Shown: piece after piece, positions 53,918 through 64,000 of the stretch
How the letters are laid out: each line of letters opens with the position of its first letter
Position numbering within the stretch: position 1 is the stretch's first letter
From: Gryganskiella cystojenkinii
Taxonomy: Eukaryota > Mortierellomycota > Mortierellomycetes > Mortierellales > Mortierellaceae
NCBI GenBank assembly: GCA_015852425.1
Contig: JAAAIG010000074.1
Span: forward strand, 1 to 64,000
DNA length: 64,000 bases
Direction of reading: 5' to 3'
The notes under the pieces: model-generated
The model's database searches: none
Told to the model about the DNA's origin: nothing
Seen by the model: the letters and a program-made list of their open reading frames with translations, nothing else
Program-made: the position numbers and the translations under genes

Positions 53918-54046
53918 GAAAGAGAAAAAGAGAAGAGAAGAGAAGAGAGACAAGAATAAGAAGAGGAGGAGAGAAGAAGAAGGAAGAGGAAAAAAGAGAA
54001 AAAAAGAAAAGAGGAGGAGGAGGAGTAAAAAAAAGGAAGAGGTTTA
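53918..54046 (+). repeat. Polypurine tract upstream of the cyclin gene
   Basis: About 125 bp almost entirely A and G on the plus strand, with AGAAG/GAGGA-type units, lying some 210-340 bp upstream of the cyclin ATG. On the transcribed strand it is a CT-rich stretch, probably in the promoter or 5' leader. Confidence 0.85.
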
Positions 54047-55501
54047 AAACATCAAAAGCGAGGTCGATTTTTTGTTCTTGGTGGCCCTGTCCAACGCAAT
54101 CCTCCCATTGACTGTCCACGTTCCTTCGTCCTTGAAGGGGCAGATAGACAAGCAATGTGTTATAAATTTTTTTTGGGTGTGAGAGCAAGAGTTTTTGCTG
54201 CAGTTGCAGTTTGTCTACTTTTTCATTTCTAACCATCGAGGATCAAATAGAGATAACTGCTGCTAAAGAGACTGCAGGTGAACCAAAACAACAACGCAGC
54301 ATAAAAAAACTTCATCATCAGAGCAGCGACAGTGTCAACAACAATAACAGTTGCCAGCAGGATGGGGGAAGGAGAGGTGGGTGAAGAATTCACTGGGCAG
54401 TTGTGGTCCAAGGAACAGAGGCCATTTGCCCATGCTCACAATTTGGTTCGTTCAACCAAAAAAAAGTGAACAAGACAGTCGTTCTTCACTCCCTTTTTCC
54501 CTCGAGAAAAGAGGAAACATTCACCGTCGATCGCGTTGGACCATCGAAGGATCGTGTCTGCCTCGCGTTTGATGATTGGCTACTGATGTCCAGCGAATTA
54601 ATTTTTTTTTCCTCGATGGGCAAAAGAGCAAATTGAGGAAGAGGGGTTAGATCAACGTGCAGCGGCTGCTTCTGCTTGTCGTTGCTGCCAAATCACTTTT
54701 GAGTGCACAGCATGTGGTTCCCTCGTTCCGTCTCAACACGTTTTCGGACCCCATGCTCCTCCTCCAAGACTAATGCGCATGCTTCAACATTTTCTTCTCT
54801 CCCACTCTTGCAGCCACCTTCGTCAGCCAAGCACACTGTCGTCCAACGTTGCTCAAGAACCTGCCCAAACCAAGACAAAGACATGACCCATCGTGGTCAT
54901 CCTCTAAGCCAATGGGATCCTACAACAATCAGAGGCTCCCACCTCCTCCCTTTCCAGCCAATATCCTTGACATGGTTCGTTCGTTATTTTTACCCCTAGT
55001 AACTTTGTGTCCAACTGCACTATTTTCCCTTCTGAATCTTTATTTTTTTCCCCGCTTTCAACACTTTGACCAGTAGCCAGACCTCCCAATTCTTGAAAAC
55101 TAAAACTTTAAAAAAAAAATAAAAAAAAAAAAGACTCCACCCTGGGTTCAAATAGGCAGCTCATTTCTCTGCCTGTTATTTCATCGTGTGGGCACGTTTC
55201 CGGTGTCTCCTCCGTTGAAGTAGCCTTTTTCTGTTCTCTGTCCCTCTTCTGGCCGCGCCCTGCTCTTGTCTGGACCAGGGCAAGAAACGGGACACCTTTT
55301 TTATCGAAGGTTCATTGGTTATCTAGCATATGCGGCGTAACTAAAAAAAAATCAACAACAAGGACTAACTGTACGATAGAGCCTACTCTCAGCCTCAAAT
55401 ATGCCGGTAACCGGTTGTGTGGGACAGTACAGTAGTTGGCTCTTTGTCGTCGGTACTACCACGAGCGTTTTAAAAAAAGGCAAAGAGTGAACTTTTCCTT
55501 A
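54047..55501. other. Intergenic, no supported gene
   Basis: Short frames only. The hydrophobic frame at 54229-54411 (minus) starts at TTG, not ATG. A-rich at 55105-55135. The last part is the 3' flank of the MscL-like gene. Confidence 0.45.
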
Positions 55502-57017
55502 CTACTCGAAATGAGTTCTCTGGTTCTGATCAAACGAAGAGAGCACGACATGGTCCTCTCCACTCTTTTTCTCCTTCCACAAACTGGCAGCTCCACCATC
55601 GTTGAGCCGTCTGGCCTTTTGATCTTCAAGAGTCGCGTACATCTCCAGGTCCAGCCAGGAGGTACATTTGGAGCACCGGTAGGCGGTCAATTCGATAGAG
55701 CCTGCGCAGTAGGGGCATTTCTTCTCGGACACGGCCGTTTTGGTGTTGCGTCCCATTTGATAAACTGTTGGAAAAGGACGGTAATGAAACCAAGCAGAAG
55801 AAACGTGGCCAAAATTGTTGGAGATTAGGAATGAGAAATTTGGGTAGTAAAAATCTAAATGGACCCTCTCGGTTCCTGATCCCATGCTATGCTAGTGCCG
55901 TCTTTTTTTATTTATTTATTTGTGGCTTACCTTTGACAATGACGAAGACACACGCTGAGATGATGAAAAAGTTGATTACTGTCTGGATAAAGTTGCCATA
56001 GTTCCATGACAGTGCGTTGCTTGCCTTGACAGCAGCACGGGTTGAATACTATGTTATTGACCCAACAATCCGAGAAAGAGAAATGAAAAACGTGGGGGTC
56101 AAACATAGGTCGAAAGAATAACGCATATCACGACGAAAAAAAGCACTAGATCTATCAAAGCATAACGTTGTCTTGTGAACTTACATCAGGATTCGGAAAA
56201 GCGTTATCCTTCCTCAATATCACAAAGTTCTCTTCAAGGGCCTTACCCGAGGCCAAAGACATGATGGGTGTGACAATGTCCTTGACGAGACTGTCCACAA
56301 TCTGCGTTTGTCCAACATAGAAAGAAAAAAAAGGTAAATAAATGGGACAGCTGCAACAAACTCGGCAACAAAAACATGTTTTGATAAGATTAGATCGATC
56401 TCCCATTTGCGTTGTCAAAAGCCACCTACACCCGTAAATGCAGCACCTAGAAAATTGAAGGTCGAATAAAGACACTCGCGTTAGATTCGGGATTTATAAC
56501 ACTACCGACGATGAAAACACATACACACACACACAAACACTCGCTTACCAATAACGACGGCCACAGCGAGATCAACCACGTTGCCACGATCCAGGAATTT
56601 GCGATAATCCGCAAAGATGGAGACGCCATGACTAAGACCCGGGACCTTGGTCAACTTGCCACCGACGTTGTTCAGTCCGTTTTCCACTATAAAATAAGGA
56701 ACAGTTTTGGGACGGGGAAAGACGCGTCAGTCATGTATGCGTTGTTGAGCAGATGCGCAATCTAGGGCAAAAAAAACACGACAGAGTCCTTTACTGTGCG
56801 AGAGGCCGCCCTTGACCACATTGGTACTTTGGGAGATGCCGCCGATAACAGCATTGGTACTTTGTGTGATTCCACCCAAGACGGCCTTGGCTGGATTATT
56901 GAGCGTTAACCGTTTCTTGACATGTCCACTCTTTTCAGCGTCGGTTTGCTCATGTGGTTGTTGAGGGTGGATCTCGGAATCCAAATCGATAATCGAGTGA
57001 TGTGGATCATGTGCCAT
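55502..57017 (-). CDS. MscL-type mechanosensitive channel with C-terminal zinc ribbon
   Basis: Six exons: 57017-56795, 56686-56549, 56446-56430 (17 nt), 56301-56185, 56048-55931 and 55764-55502; 291 residues, all phases matching. The first ~90 residues carry two GGI-QSTN repeats. The MscL core follows: FADYRKFLDRGNVVDLAVAVVIG, then GAAFTGIVDSLVKDIVTPIMS, which is the TM1 pore helix signature. After the loop, SWNYGNFIQTVINFFIISACVFVIV is TM2. The tail has CPYCAGSIELTAYRCSKC, a zinc ribbon, as in many bacterial and fungal MscL relatives. MscL forms pentameric large-conductance channels that open under membrane tension to release solutes. Cellular location here is unknown. Confidence 0.92.
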
Positions 57018-59335
57018 TCTTCTGCTTTTTTAATGGTTGCTTCTGTCGTTCGTTTCTTTTCGTTTCTTTCGTTTCTTTTGGAGAGATTCGTAGACCGTTG
57101 AAAGGAGTATCCCAGTTGAGGATGATATTTTTTAATCGAGCGCAACGTAATTGTGGTGTTAGTGAAAAAGGAATACACAAAAAGAGAGAAAGTAGGCAAA
57201 AGAAGAACAGGAAGAAAGGAAAAAGACAGAGGGGAAGCAACGTATCGTAAGGGAACGAAATCAACAAAGTAAGAAATAAAATGTGTGGATCTCCTTTTTT
57301 TTGCTCAATAAAATACGAGTCTGGCGCCTGGCGCCCGGGTCTGTGTTGCCAACGCACTTCTCCGGTTCTTCCGTTTTTTCAGCTCATATTGTTGTCTTGC
57401 TGCTCTGACACCCTTCGAAGTCTGGGCTCAAAAGGGTCAAAACTCCAAAGCTTTTGGAGCACTCCAATGGGTCTCGGTATATCCTTTTCGATAATGGCAC
57501 GAAAAGACCACAAGGAACTCCTCAGGTTCCTCAGGAGAATATGAAACTGAGGACCTTAGATCGACTTGTTTCTGTCGATTGTTCGAAGGAAACCCCCGGG
57601 CGAGAAAAGAAAATACAAACTCAACAAGAACTGTTGCCGTTTATGCTCCTATCCAGGCTACTATCATCATACGTTGGTCCTCAATCGCTGAGGGTCGATA
57701 AGAGAAGGAATGCTACATAGCAACATTATAAACATAAGACAATAGTCTTTTCTTGCATTTCATCTTTGTTGCCAGAAAGAAAAGTGAAAAAAGGAACTTG
57801 CTTCTCCACGTCCTTACGCGGTGGGCTCACAAGCCTTTGACGTTGTTTTGGATGTGGGTGAACAAGGTGTTTTCCCAGGGATTTTTGGCAGAGTCACCCT
57901 TCGCCTCCCTTTGCGTTTCCTCTTGTCCGAGAACAACAAATATGCCTGTCTATCACACTTTGTGTTATATTTCCTCGATTTTCGGTAAGAAAGAGGCAAA
58001 GCCGAGATCCAGTCATCTGCCACTTGCGAGCTGAAAGAAAAGACACAAACAGTAACGAATGCTCAAGTCGACGGTTGTGTTGCAGATATAGTAACATTAA
58101 ACGATGGTTTATGCTTCATTGGGCGAATGGAACAAACAGTGACGGAATAAGTGGTGAGGGAATCAAACATGAAGGATATTGTCCTGGTGATATGAAGCAC
58201 ATATTTGAACCGGGTTCTCTTGTCATGTTCAGTCGGTATCGACAGGGACCGACCAAAAGGCACAAGTGCTCCGAGGCGAGAAAACTATCACATCGTTAGT
58301 CCTTCTTGTCAGCCAAAAAACAACAGCGCAGCATCAGCAAACACAACGGACGAACTGGCGTAAGTTTTTGCAACGGCCCTGAGACACCACGCGCGCTTTG
58401 AGTTGTTGTTGAACCTTTTTGGTCGTTCGACCACTCGATCGCCTTTCTTTTTGTTTGTTCTCCCTTTTCACTTTCTTCGTTTCTTACTCTCCCCTGTCAC
58501 TCGTGCAATCACCTCTCATTCGTCTACACTTTGTCCTTTCCATTCATCCCTTCCTCGAACCGACATTCCCATTCTTATTATCATTATCCTCTTCACATCT
58601 TACGAAACAGGACATCATCACTTCACATTGTCATTTGCACATCTCTTTTCTTTACCCATGCAGCCAAAACGAACCGCTTGAACACTTGGCCCTTGCTCTA
58701 TTTTTGTCTCTTTTCTTTCTGGACTCGAGCCCCCCAAAGCCTACCCTGGAAAGCAACTTGGTAGGCGCAACTTAGTCAAGGCTTGTGAACATCTAAAATC
58801 TTGCCAAGCCCTCCCACCCCCTCGCCATTATGAAGGAAGACAGACAACAATGTTTTTACGTCTTGAAGATCGACTTTTAATCCCCAATATACCGTCAATA
58901 TTCGATCATGTACTCTTTCACACCGAATCTGTCGTATCTGCCTCCTTCTCGTCTCGCCCTCTATTGTCGAATTTCCTTTCCTTCCACTCGCCCCCCCCTC
59001 CACTTCCACTCTTGCTCACTTGCTTAATTGATTGTGGTTACACCATCGGACTCTCTCCCTTCGACCCACTTTTGTGATCAAAGAAGGCCCCGTCACTAAT
59101 TGTGTATTTTTGCTTTTTTAGTTGTTCCTGACCCCTTCTCATTTGTTGATAATTTCACACAAACAGAAACAACAAACAACGACAAAAAAGAACCCGAGGC
59201 GCACGGCTGCTTAAAAAAAAGCACCGACAGAAAAAGTATTCTTGGGTTCACAGGTGTTAAGAGAAACCACACCAGCCCCCACACCCACCCTCTCCTTCAC
59301 TCGCGCTATCCCTGACTCTTATCCGAGCTCGCATA
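57018..59335. other. Long divergent upstream region, no supported gene
   Basis: 2.3 kb between the MscL-like start and the Sel1-repeat gene. Contains short frames without motifs, a CT-rich block (58430-58760) and an A/C-rich leader from about 59160. Nothing indicates a transposon or RNA gene. Probably a large promoter for the Sel1-repeat gene. Confidence 0.45.
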
Positions 59336-62300
59336 ATGGCGACCAAGACCGATGCGTCAAGGCACCAGAGCCCGAGCCAATCCTATCGTCCATATCCTCC
59401 GAGTCAACAACAGCAGCAGCAGAATCAACTCTCTCAAAGGACACCACAAAAGACTCAGGAGCAACCGAAGCAATATGCTACTTATACCCTTTACCCTGAT
59501 CTGCCTCGGAGGAAAACCTCTAACGGTACAATAACAGCAGCAGGATCGACCGCCGCTGCTCAATCATCCTCAACACATCCCTCCTCGTCGGTGCAGCAAC
59601 AACGGCCGCAACAGCAACAGCTGCAACTGCAATCAACTTCTCAAACACGATCTGCCATGTTGCCTCCTCAGACGCAAGGATCGAACAGGAGCAATTACCA
59701 TCCAACTCTGAATCAAGGAGGTTCTTCCACGGTCGGTACTTTGCCTTCTTCCTCGTCCTCCCCATCGAAAGCCAACACCAGCTCGGCTGCTCAAGGCCTC
59801 ACAAGAGGAGCCAGTGGCGGCGGGCCTGTTGAAAGTGGTAAAAACAACAGCAATCAGGCAACTTCTCCTCTTTCTCCTCCCATCTCTCAAGGATATGTAC
59901 TTTTGACAAAGACCACCGCCCGCACTGGAGAAGTTACTCGAGATACAAAAACCTATCAATCGACTCAACAGCAACAACCGCAACAACAGCGAAAATACCC
60001 AACACTTCAGGAGCAACCTATTTACGGCGGGAGTGTACCCAGAGCTTCCTTGCAAGGTCCCACTTCTCCAAGTTCCAGTCAACCAACTCCATCTCTACTG
60101 CCCTATCGTCAACAGCAACAGCAACCTAGCAGTGGATCATCCATGTCTCCCAGGAACAACAACAACAACGGCAACAACAGCCAACACAGCTATGCAACCC
60201 TCCAACCAACCTCGCCCACGACGTCGAGTCAGTCAGGACAAACTCATACTTTGAGTCGTAGTCGTAGTACCAGCAACAACAATGATCGACCTTCCCTTAT
60301 TACAGCTATCCCTTCCTCATCCTTGTTCTTGTCATTCGACGAGTATTACCGCGATGCACCTATCACCCCCAACGGCAGCAACAACAGTGGTTCTTCAACT
60401 TCACCTCAAGACCAAGAGAACCTTCGTCAACAAGCCTTGTTGTATCAACAAAAGTTGAAGCAGAGGCCCCCGACCAAGAACGGAAAGGGCGAGGACACTG
60501 ACGAGGACGACAGTGATACGGGCTCGGTGATCTCATACCGTCGATCGATCCATCGTTTGTCCATGACGTATAAGGGACGTGCTGGCGTCCCTAACATCTC
60601 GCTGTTTGCACCAAACCAGAAACCCAAGATCGTGGAGGGGTCGCTATTGTCCAGTATTCAAAAGTCCGGAAGCAACAGCAAGGATCAGTACCAACAGTCT
60701 TCTGGTGGGTTGTCCATGGCCACGATCGACCATCGGTCCGACCGGTCGATTCATACCCAGCAACAGCAGCCGCCGAACCAGTACTATCAGCATCAGCAGC
60801 TGCAACAGCCACAGCAGCAGCAACATAGTGTTCGGACGAGAATGACAAGAGCCAACACTGGCGATGGGTCCTCTTCATCTGCCGCGGCTTATGCTGCTGC
60901 TCAGAGAGGTCACCGAGACATACGTATACCCGAACGGAGCATCTCGGCCGATGACATCTATTCGCCTTCCTCCTCCTCATCGCGACCAACAGGACACCAT
61001 CAACAGGAACAACAACACTATGGTACCAACCTTTCATCAACCTCGGCAGGAGGACCCATTCTCCGCCAAGGTTCCGCTCCAGCTATGGTGACGAGTTCCA
61101 CAACCTATCATCAAAACCAGGGACATCACAACAGGAACCAAGGCGCCCACAGCAACATTGCTGTAAACCAACCGAGACCTAGCCAGGAAAGCGCCCAGAG
61201 TCGGAACTATAACAGCGGTAACAACAGCGCCGTGAACCTGCCGCGGCCCAGTCAAGAGAGTTCGCAGAGTCAATTCCGGTCCAGGTCCGAAGGAGTAGAC
61301 CGAAAGGGAGGACGATCCCTGGCCGTTACCACCATTGCTACAGTCTCTGGCTCCAGTAGCGCTGCATACGGTCGGTCGAAATCCTCGGATCGTGCTCGGG
61401 ATATGAGCGGCGGTTCGTACTCTCAAGTGCCTTCCAGAAACATGACCGCACCTGCTGTACCCGGCGCCCGTGGCGGTATTTTTGGCAACAACCTCAATAG
61501 CAGTAATACCCATCTCAATATGCATCCAGCCCATCATTTGCCCAGTGGAGGGTACGTTCGACCTGAAGAAGCCGTCGGTCCCTCGAACCCAATGCCCGAG
61601 AAGGCTGAGGATTACGTCCGTCAGGGAATCGATTACCATGAGTTGGGCGAGATAGCAAAGGCGACTCAATATTTCCGGACCGCAGCGGAATTAGGCGACC
61701 CGGTAGGCATGTTGATGTATGGACTTTCGGTTCGACATGGATGGGGTTGTGCTCCCAACCGAGTCTTGGCCTTCCAGTACTTGCAGAAATCGGCTGAACA
61801 TGCTGTCGGCGACCTGAAGAGTCGAGATTCTTTTGTCAACAAAGCTGCGAAAGGAGAGTTGATCTTGGCGATTTACGAGCTGGGGATTTGTTTCCGCCAT
61901 GGATGGGGTGTTCAAAAGGACAAAAAGACGGCAGCGTACTATTTTGAGATCGCAGCCAACTTGGTAAGCCTTTCCCTTTCTTGTTTTTCCTGTTTTGTGG
62001 TTGTTTTTTCATGATTGAACAGTTGGTGAAAAAGGTCGCTATGTCGACAAGCAATCATATATTAACAATTCACATTCTATGTTTTGCTCCGCAATTTAAT
62101 TAATAGGGAGATCCCGATGCCCAGAATGATCTCGCTTGGTGCTACTACCATGGTATCGGAGTGAAGAAGGACATGTACAAGTCTGCCAAGTATTATCGAC
62201 TCGCGGCTGCTCAGGGACAGGAGCTTATGGGAAACTCTTGGATCTGGAAGGATAAATACGGGGGTCCCACGAGTCCCGGTGCGCAGGACAGTAGCAGCAC

Positions 62301-62454
62301 CAGATCGACCAATTCCGCTGCCGCGTTGAAATCCATGTCTAGTCTCAAGTTTAGCTCACCCACATCACCAACTACAGTCTCCGCTCCATCAACGCCTGGA
62401 CATTCGACCATGTCACCCTCAAGACCTAACCATCAAACCTTGCATGCCTATTAA
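59336..62454 (+). CDS. Sel1-repeat protein, Dsf2/Chs4-like, with long disordered front
   Basis: Exons 59336-61963 and 62107-62454 (GTAAGC to AATAG, phase 0) give 991 residues. The first ~750 residues are disordered: Gln runs, Ser/Asn repeats, and a few ordered motifs such as SSSLFLSFDEYYRDAPITP and VISYRRSIHRLSMTYKGRAGVPNISLF. Three or four Sel1 repeats follow from about residue 755: EKAEDYVRQGIDYHELGEIAKA, then MLMYGLSVRHGWGCAPN, YELGICFRHGWGVQKDKKTAAYYF, and DPDAQNDLAWCYYHGIGVKKD. In fungi this layout is found in Dsf2 and in Chs4/Skt5-type chitin-synthase activators. The single GWG-type repeats and terminal location fit Dsf2 better. The exact role is unknown. Confidence 0.85.
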
Positions 62455-63156
62455 TTTTCCCGCTTCTTACGACAATAACAACCAAAACTGGCAGGCCTGG
62501 CTTGGATGTTGTTGACGACTTTTCAATATTTATCTTTATTTCTTCTGCTCTCTCGTTTTGTTGTCTCTTGTCCTTGTTTTCTTTTGCTTCAGTCTCACTG
62601 TTCTCATTCTTGTCTTGTCTTTTTTTTTCAAGTTTTTATTTGTAATATCTCTCCCCTTTCCCACGTTATGACCATGATGCCACGACCAAAAACCCTGATG
62701 ATAATGAAACTTGATGCATTGTTCTTCACCATTACTCCTACGCAGCCTTTTATTCGTTGTTTTTAACGTAGACTACCAATCCCCTTTACCTCTACAATAC
62801 AATCCCTTTTGTAGCAAAACAATTCTTCATCATAAGGACATTCAAATTGACAAGGAAAAGAGTATGAAAATATGTTCTACAAGATTATTATGTATTCTTT
62901 TTTAAGTATGTGAGTGCGATTGTGTGTATGTGCGTAGGCGAGGATGAGGACGGAAGAGTTCGAGGGTCTCAGTCGTAGTGATTGATATATTTTTCTGTGA
63001 AGGTCTTTTTTTTTCTCTTCATTTTACATTTTTTCTCCAGAGTGATTCTTGTTCCTGATCCCGGCAATCCGTTGTTTATCCGATGCTGACAAAGCGGTAA
63101 CACGTCGGAAAAGAGAATGAAGTCAGCAAGGGACGGGCAACCCTATTCACACGTCT
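62455..63156. other. Convergent intergenic region
   Basis: T-rich 3' flanks of the Sel1-repeat and RER1 genes. No supported gene. Confidence 0.5.
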
Positions 63157-63364
63157 TTACTTGTAGCTACTCTTGCCATAGCTCTTCTTGCCAATGTTGA
63201 AAGGAATATATCGGTACTTGATCATATGCCGAATCTGACGTTTCATCGTGATCGTAAACAGGATACAGAAGTAGATCAAGAGGATAGGCCAGAACACGGG
63301 AATATCAAACACCCGGAAGAGGGTGCAAAAGAACGCCGTCACTATTGCTTTCGTGGCCGAGTGC
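63157..63364 (-). CDS. RER1: RER1, last exon only
   Basis: The final exon, opened by an AATAG acceptor (63365-63366), encodes [16 protein letters not shown], then [30 protein letters not shown] and [18 protein letters not shown]. This is the diagnostic C-terminal third of Rer1, the Golgi receptor that returns ER membrane proteins by COPI transport. The [10 protein letters not shown] and FxITMKRQIxHMIKY motifs are near-invariant. Upstream exons were not found in the remaining 640 bp and must lie beyond the window edge, so the gene is partial here. Confidence 0.93.
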
Positions 63365-64000
63365 CTATTCCAAAATATTTAGAAGTCGCTACAGTTAGTA
63401 TAGCTCCTTTTCTAAAGATTATATTCTCCAAGTGAATTTCGATGAGTCCTGCTTTTTCTGCTTTTTTTTTGACTTTAGAGTGTCCAGGCACTTTGAAATG
63501 ATCTCGAAGTTGTTATCTTTCATCTCCTTTGATCGTGCTCTGTGTTCACTTTTATCAAAATAGAAAACGCATCTGCATGTCGATATTTTCGTTTGGGAGC
63601 CCATATCGAATTATACGCAACACACGCAATTGCAAGTCGACCGAAAGCTAGTGAGGAGAGTCCCTGCCGAAACTCATCCTCGCTCCTGTTTTTGCCATAT
63701 TTCTTGAACCAAATGATGGAAGACCGCGAAGATGGTATGGATGTCGTCTTTCGTACACAATGCTCCGATCCATGACCTCCGTCCTGATAAGGGCTTTTGG
63801 TAGCATCCTGCTTATCCAACCTGTTGAAAGACGGCACAACTGCCCTGGCAATAGTCTCCCCCTGTTGTTCCTTTGAAATTGTCCCGAAAGTGTGTCGCCT
63901 TGTTCTCCCCCTGCATCGTTTTTCCACTTGTTTTGGGTCGAGCAAGCCAATCCATTGGTTTGCAGCACGTAGTCTCGTACAAGGCGTGAAAGGTGAAGAG
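63365..64000 (-). other. RER1 intron or upstream sequence
   Basis: If the acceptor at 63365 is right, this is one intron longer than 635 bp, several times the usual intron here (50-160 nt). Frames on the minus strand (63520-63945) show no Rer1 motif. An insertion in the intron is possible. Confidence 0.4.

Noticed and set aside
54229..54411. Minus-strand hydrophobic 60-residue frame
   Set aside because: It begins with TTG; the first ATG leaves only 29 residues and there is no splice evidence.
1..64000. tRNA genes, 5S rRNA and CRISPR arrays
   Set aside because: Scanned by eye for B-box-like GGTTCGAATCC on both strands and for regular spaced repeats; only unsupported partial matches (for example near 34400 and 55143) were found. 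A tRNAscan run would settle it.

Overview
The window is nuclear DNA of a filamentous fungus. Genes carry many short GT-AG introns with CTAAC-like branch points, proteins are rich in Gln/Ser/Asn low-complexity tracts, and most orthologues are general eukaryotic ones. The protein style (Sel1/Dsf2-like protein, Whi3-like RNA-binding protein, MscL-type channel, kaptin-like protein) suggests an early-diverging Mucoromycota lineage, perhaps Mortierellales. That placement is inference; no marker in the window proves it. Two assembly gaps (12256-12419, 30907-30963) are present.

Layout. 0-10 kb: a tail-anchored Q/S-rich protein, mitochondrial MAM33/p32, a decayed locus, and low-complexity hypothetical genes. 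10-14 kb: a Whi3/Scw1-like two-RRM protein. 14-19 kb: a decayed locus sharing a segment with the one near 4.1 kb, plus weak signs of an LTR. 18.7-22.2 kb: two divergent small secreted proteins and a membrane-anchored beta-lactamase-fold hydrolase. 23.5-26.5 kb: a small three-exon gene and the AP-1 mu adaptin. 27.4-28.5 kb: a fragment of 28S rDNA and a Cys-rich ORF without a start codon. 28.7-39.8 kb: a PC-esterase-like type II membrane protein, Mn-SOD, LSm6, two tiny genes, a CDK5RAP1/MiaB-type tRNA methylthiotransferase and SNAPC3. 39.9-48.1 kb: ribonucleotide reductase large subunit (with a 3-nt exon), a kaptin-like protein and a SAP30-like protein. 48.6-50.6 kb: a spliced, apparently non-coding host gene whose introns carry box C/D snoRNAs. 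50.9-57 kb: a Pho80-type cyclin and an MscL-type channel. 59-64 kb: a Sel1-repeat protein and the last exon of RER1.

The most notable find is the snoRNA host gene on the minus strand. Reading guide sequences against rRNA by eye gives, in transcription order, orthologues of yeast snR78 (25S Um2421), snR77 (18S Um578), snR76 (25S, segment of Cm2197), an unassigned candidate, snR75 (25S Gm2288), snR74/U27 (18S Am28) and snR73 (25S Cm2959). This is the order of the yeast snR78-to-snR72 polycistron, but here the RNAs sit in introns; snR72 was not found. Other points of interest are a Gly/Trp-rich tail cut off by one in-frame TGA (20347), the 3-nt and 17-nt micro-exons, a cluster of MCB-like elements upstream of RNR1, and a cyclin box split by about 355 low-complexity residues.

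Exon coordinates were derived by hand from splice consensus and reading phase; in every multi-exon gene listed the phases close to an open frame. Positions named in rRNA use yeast numbering recalled from established knowledge.
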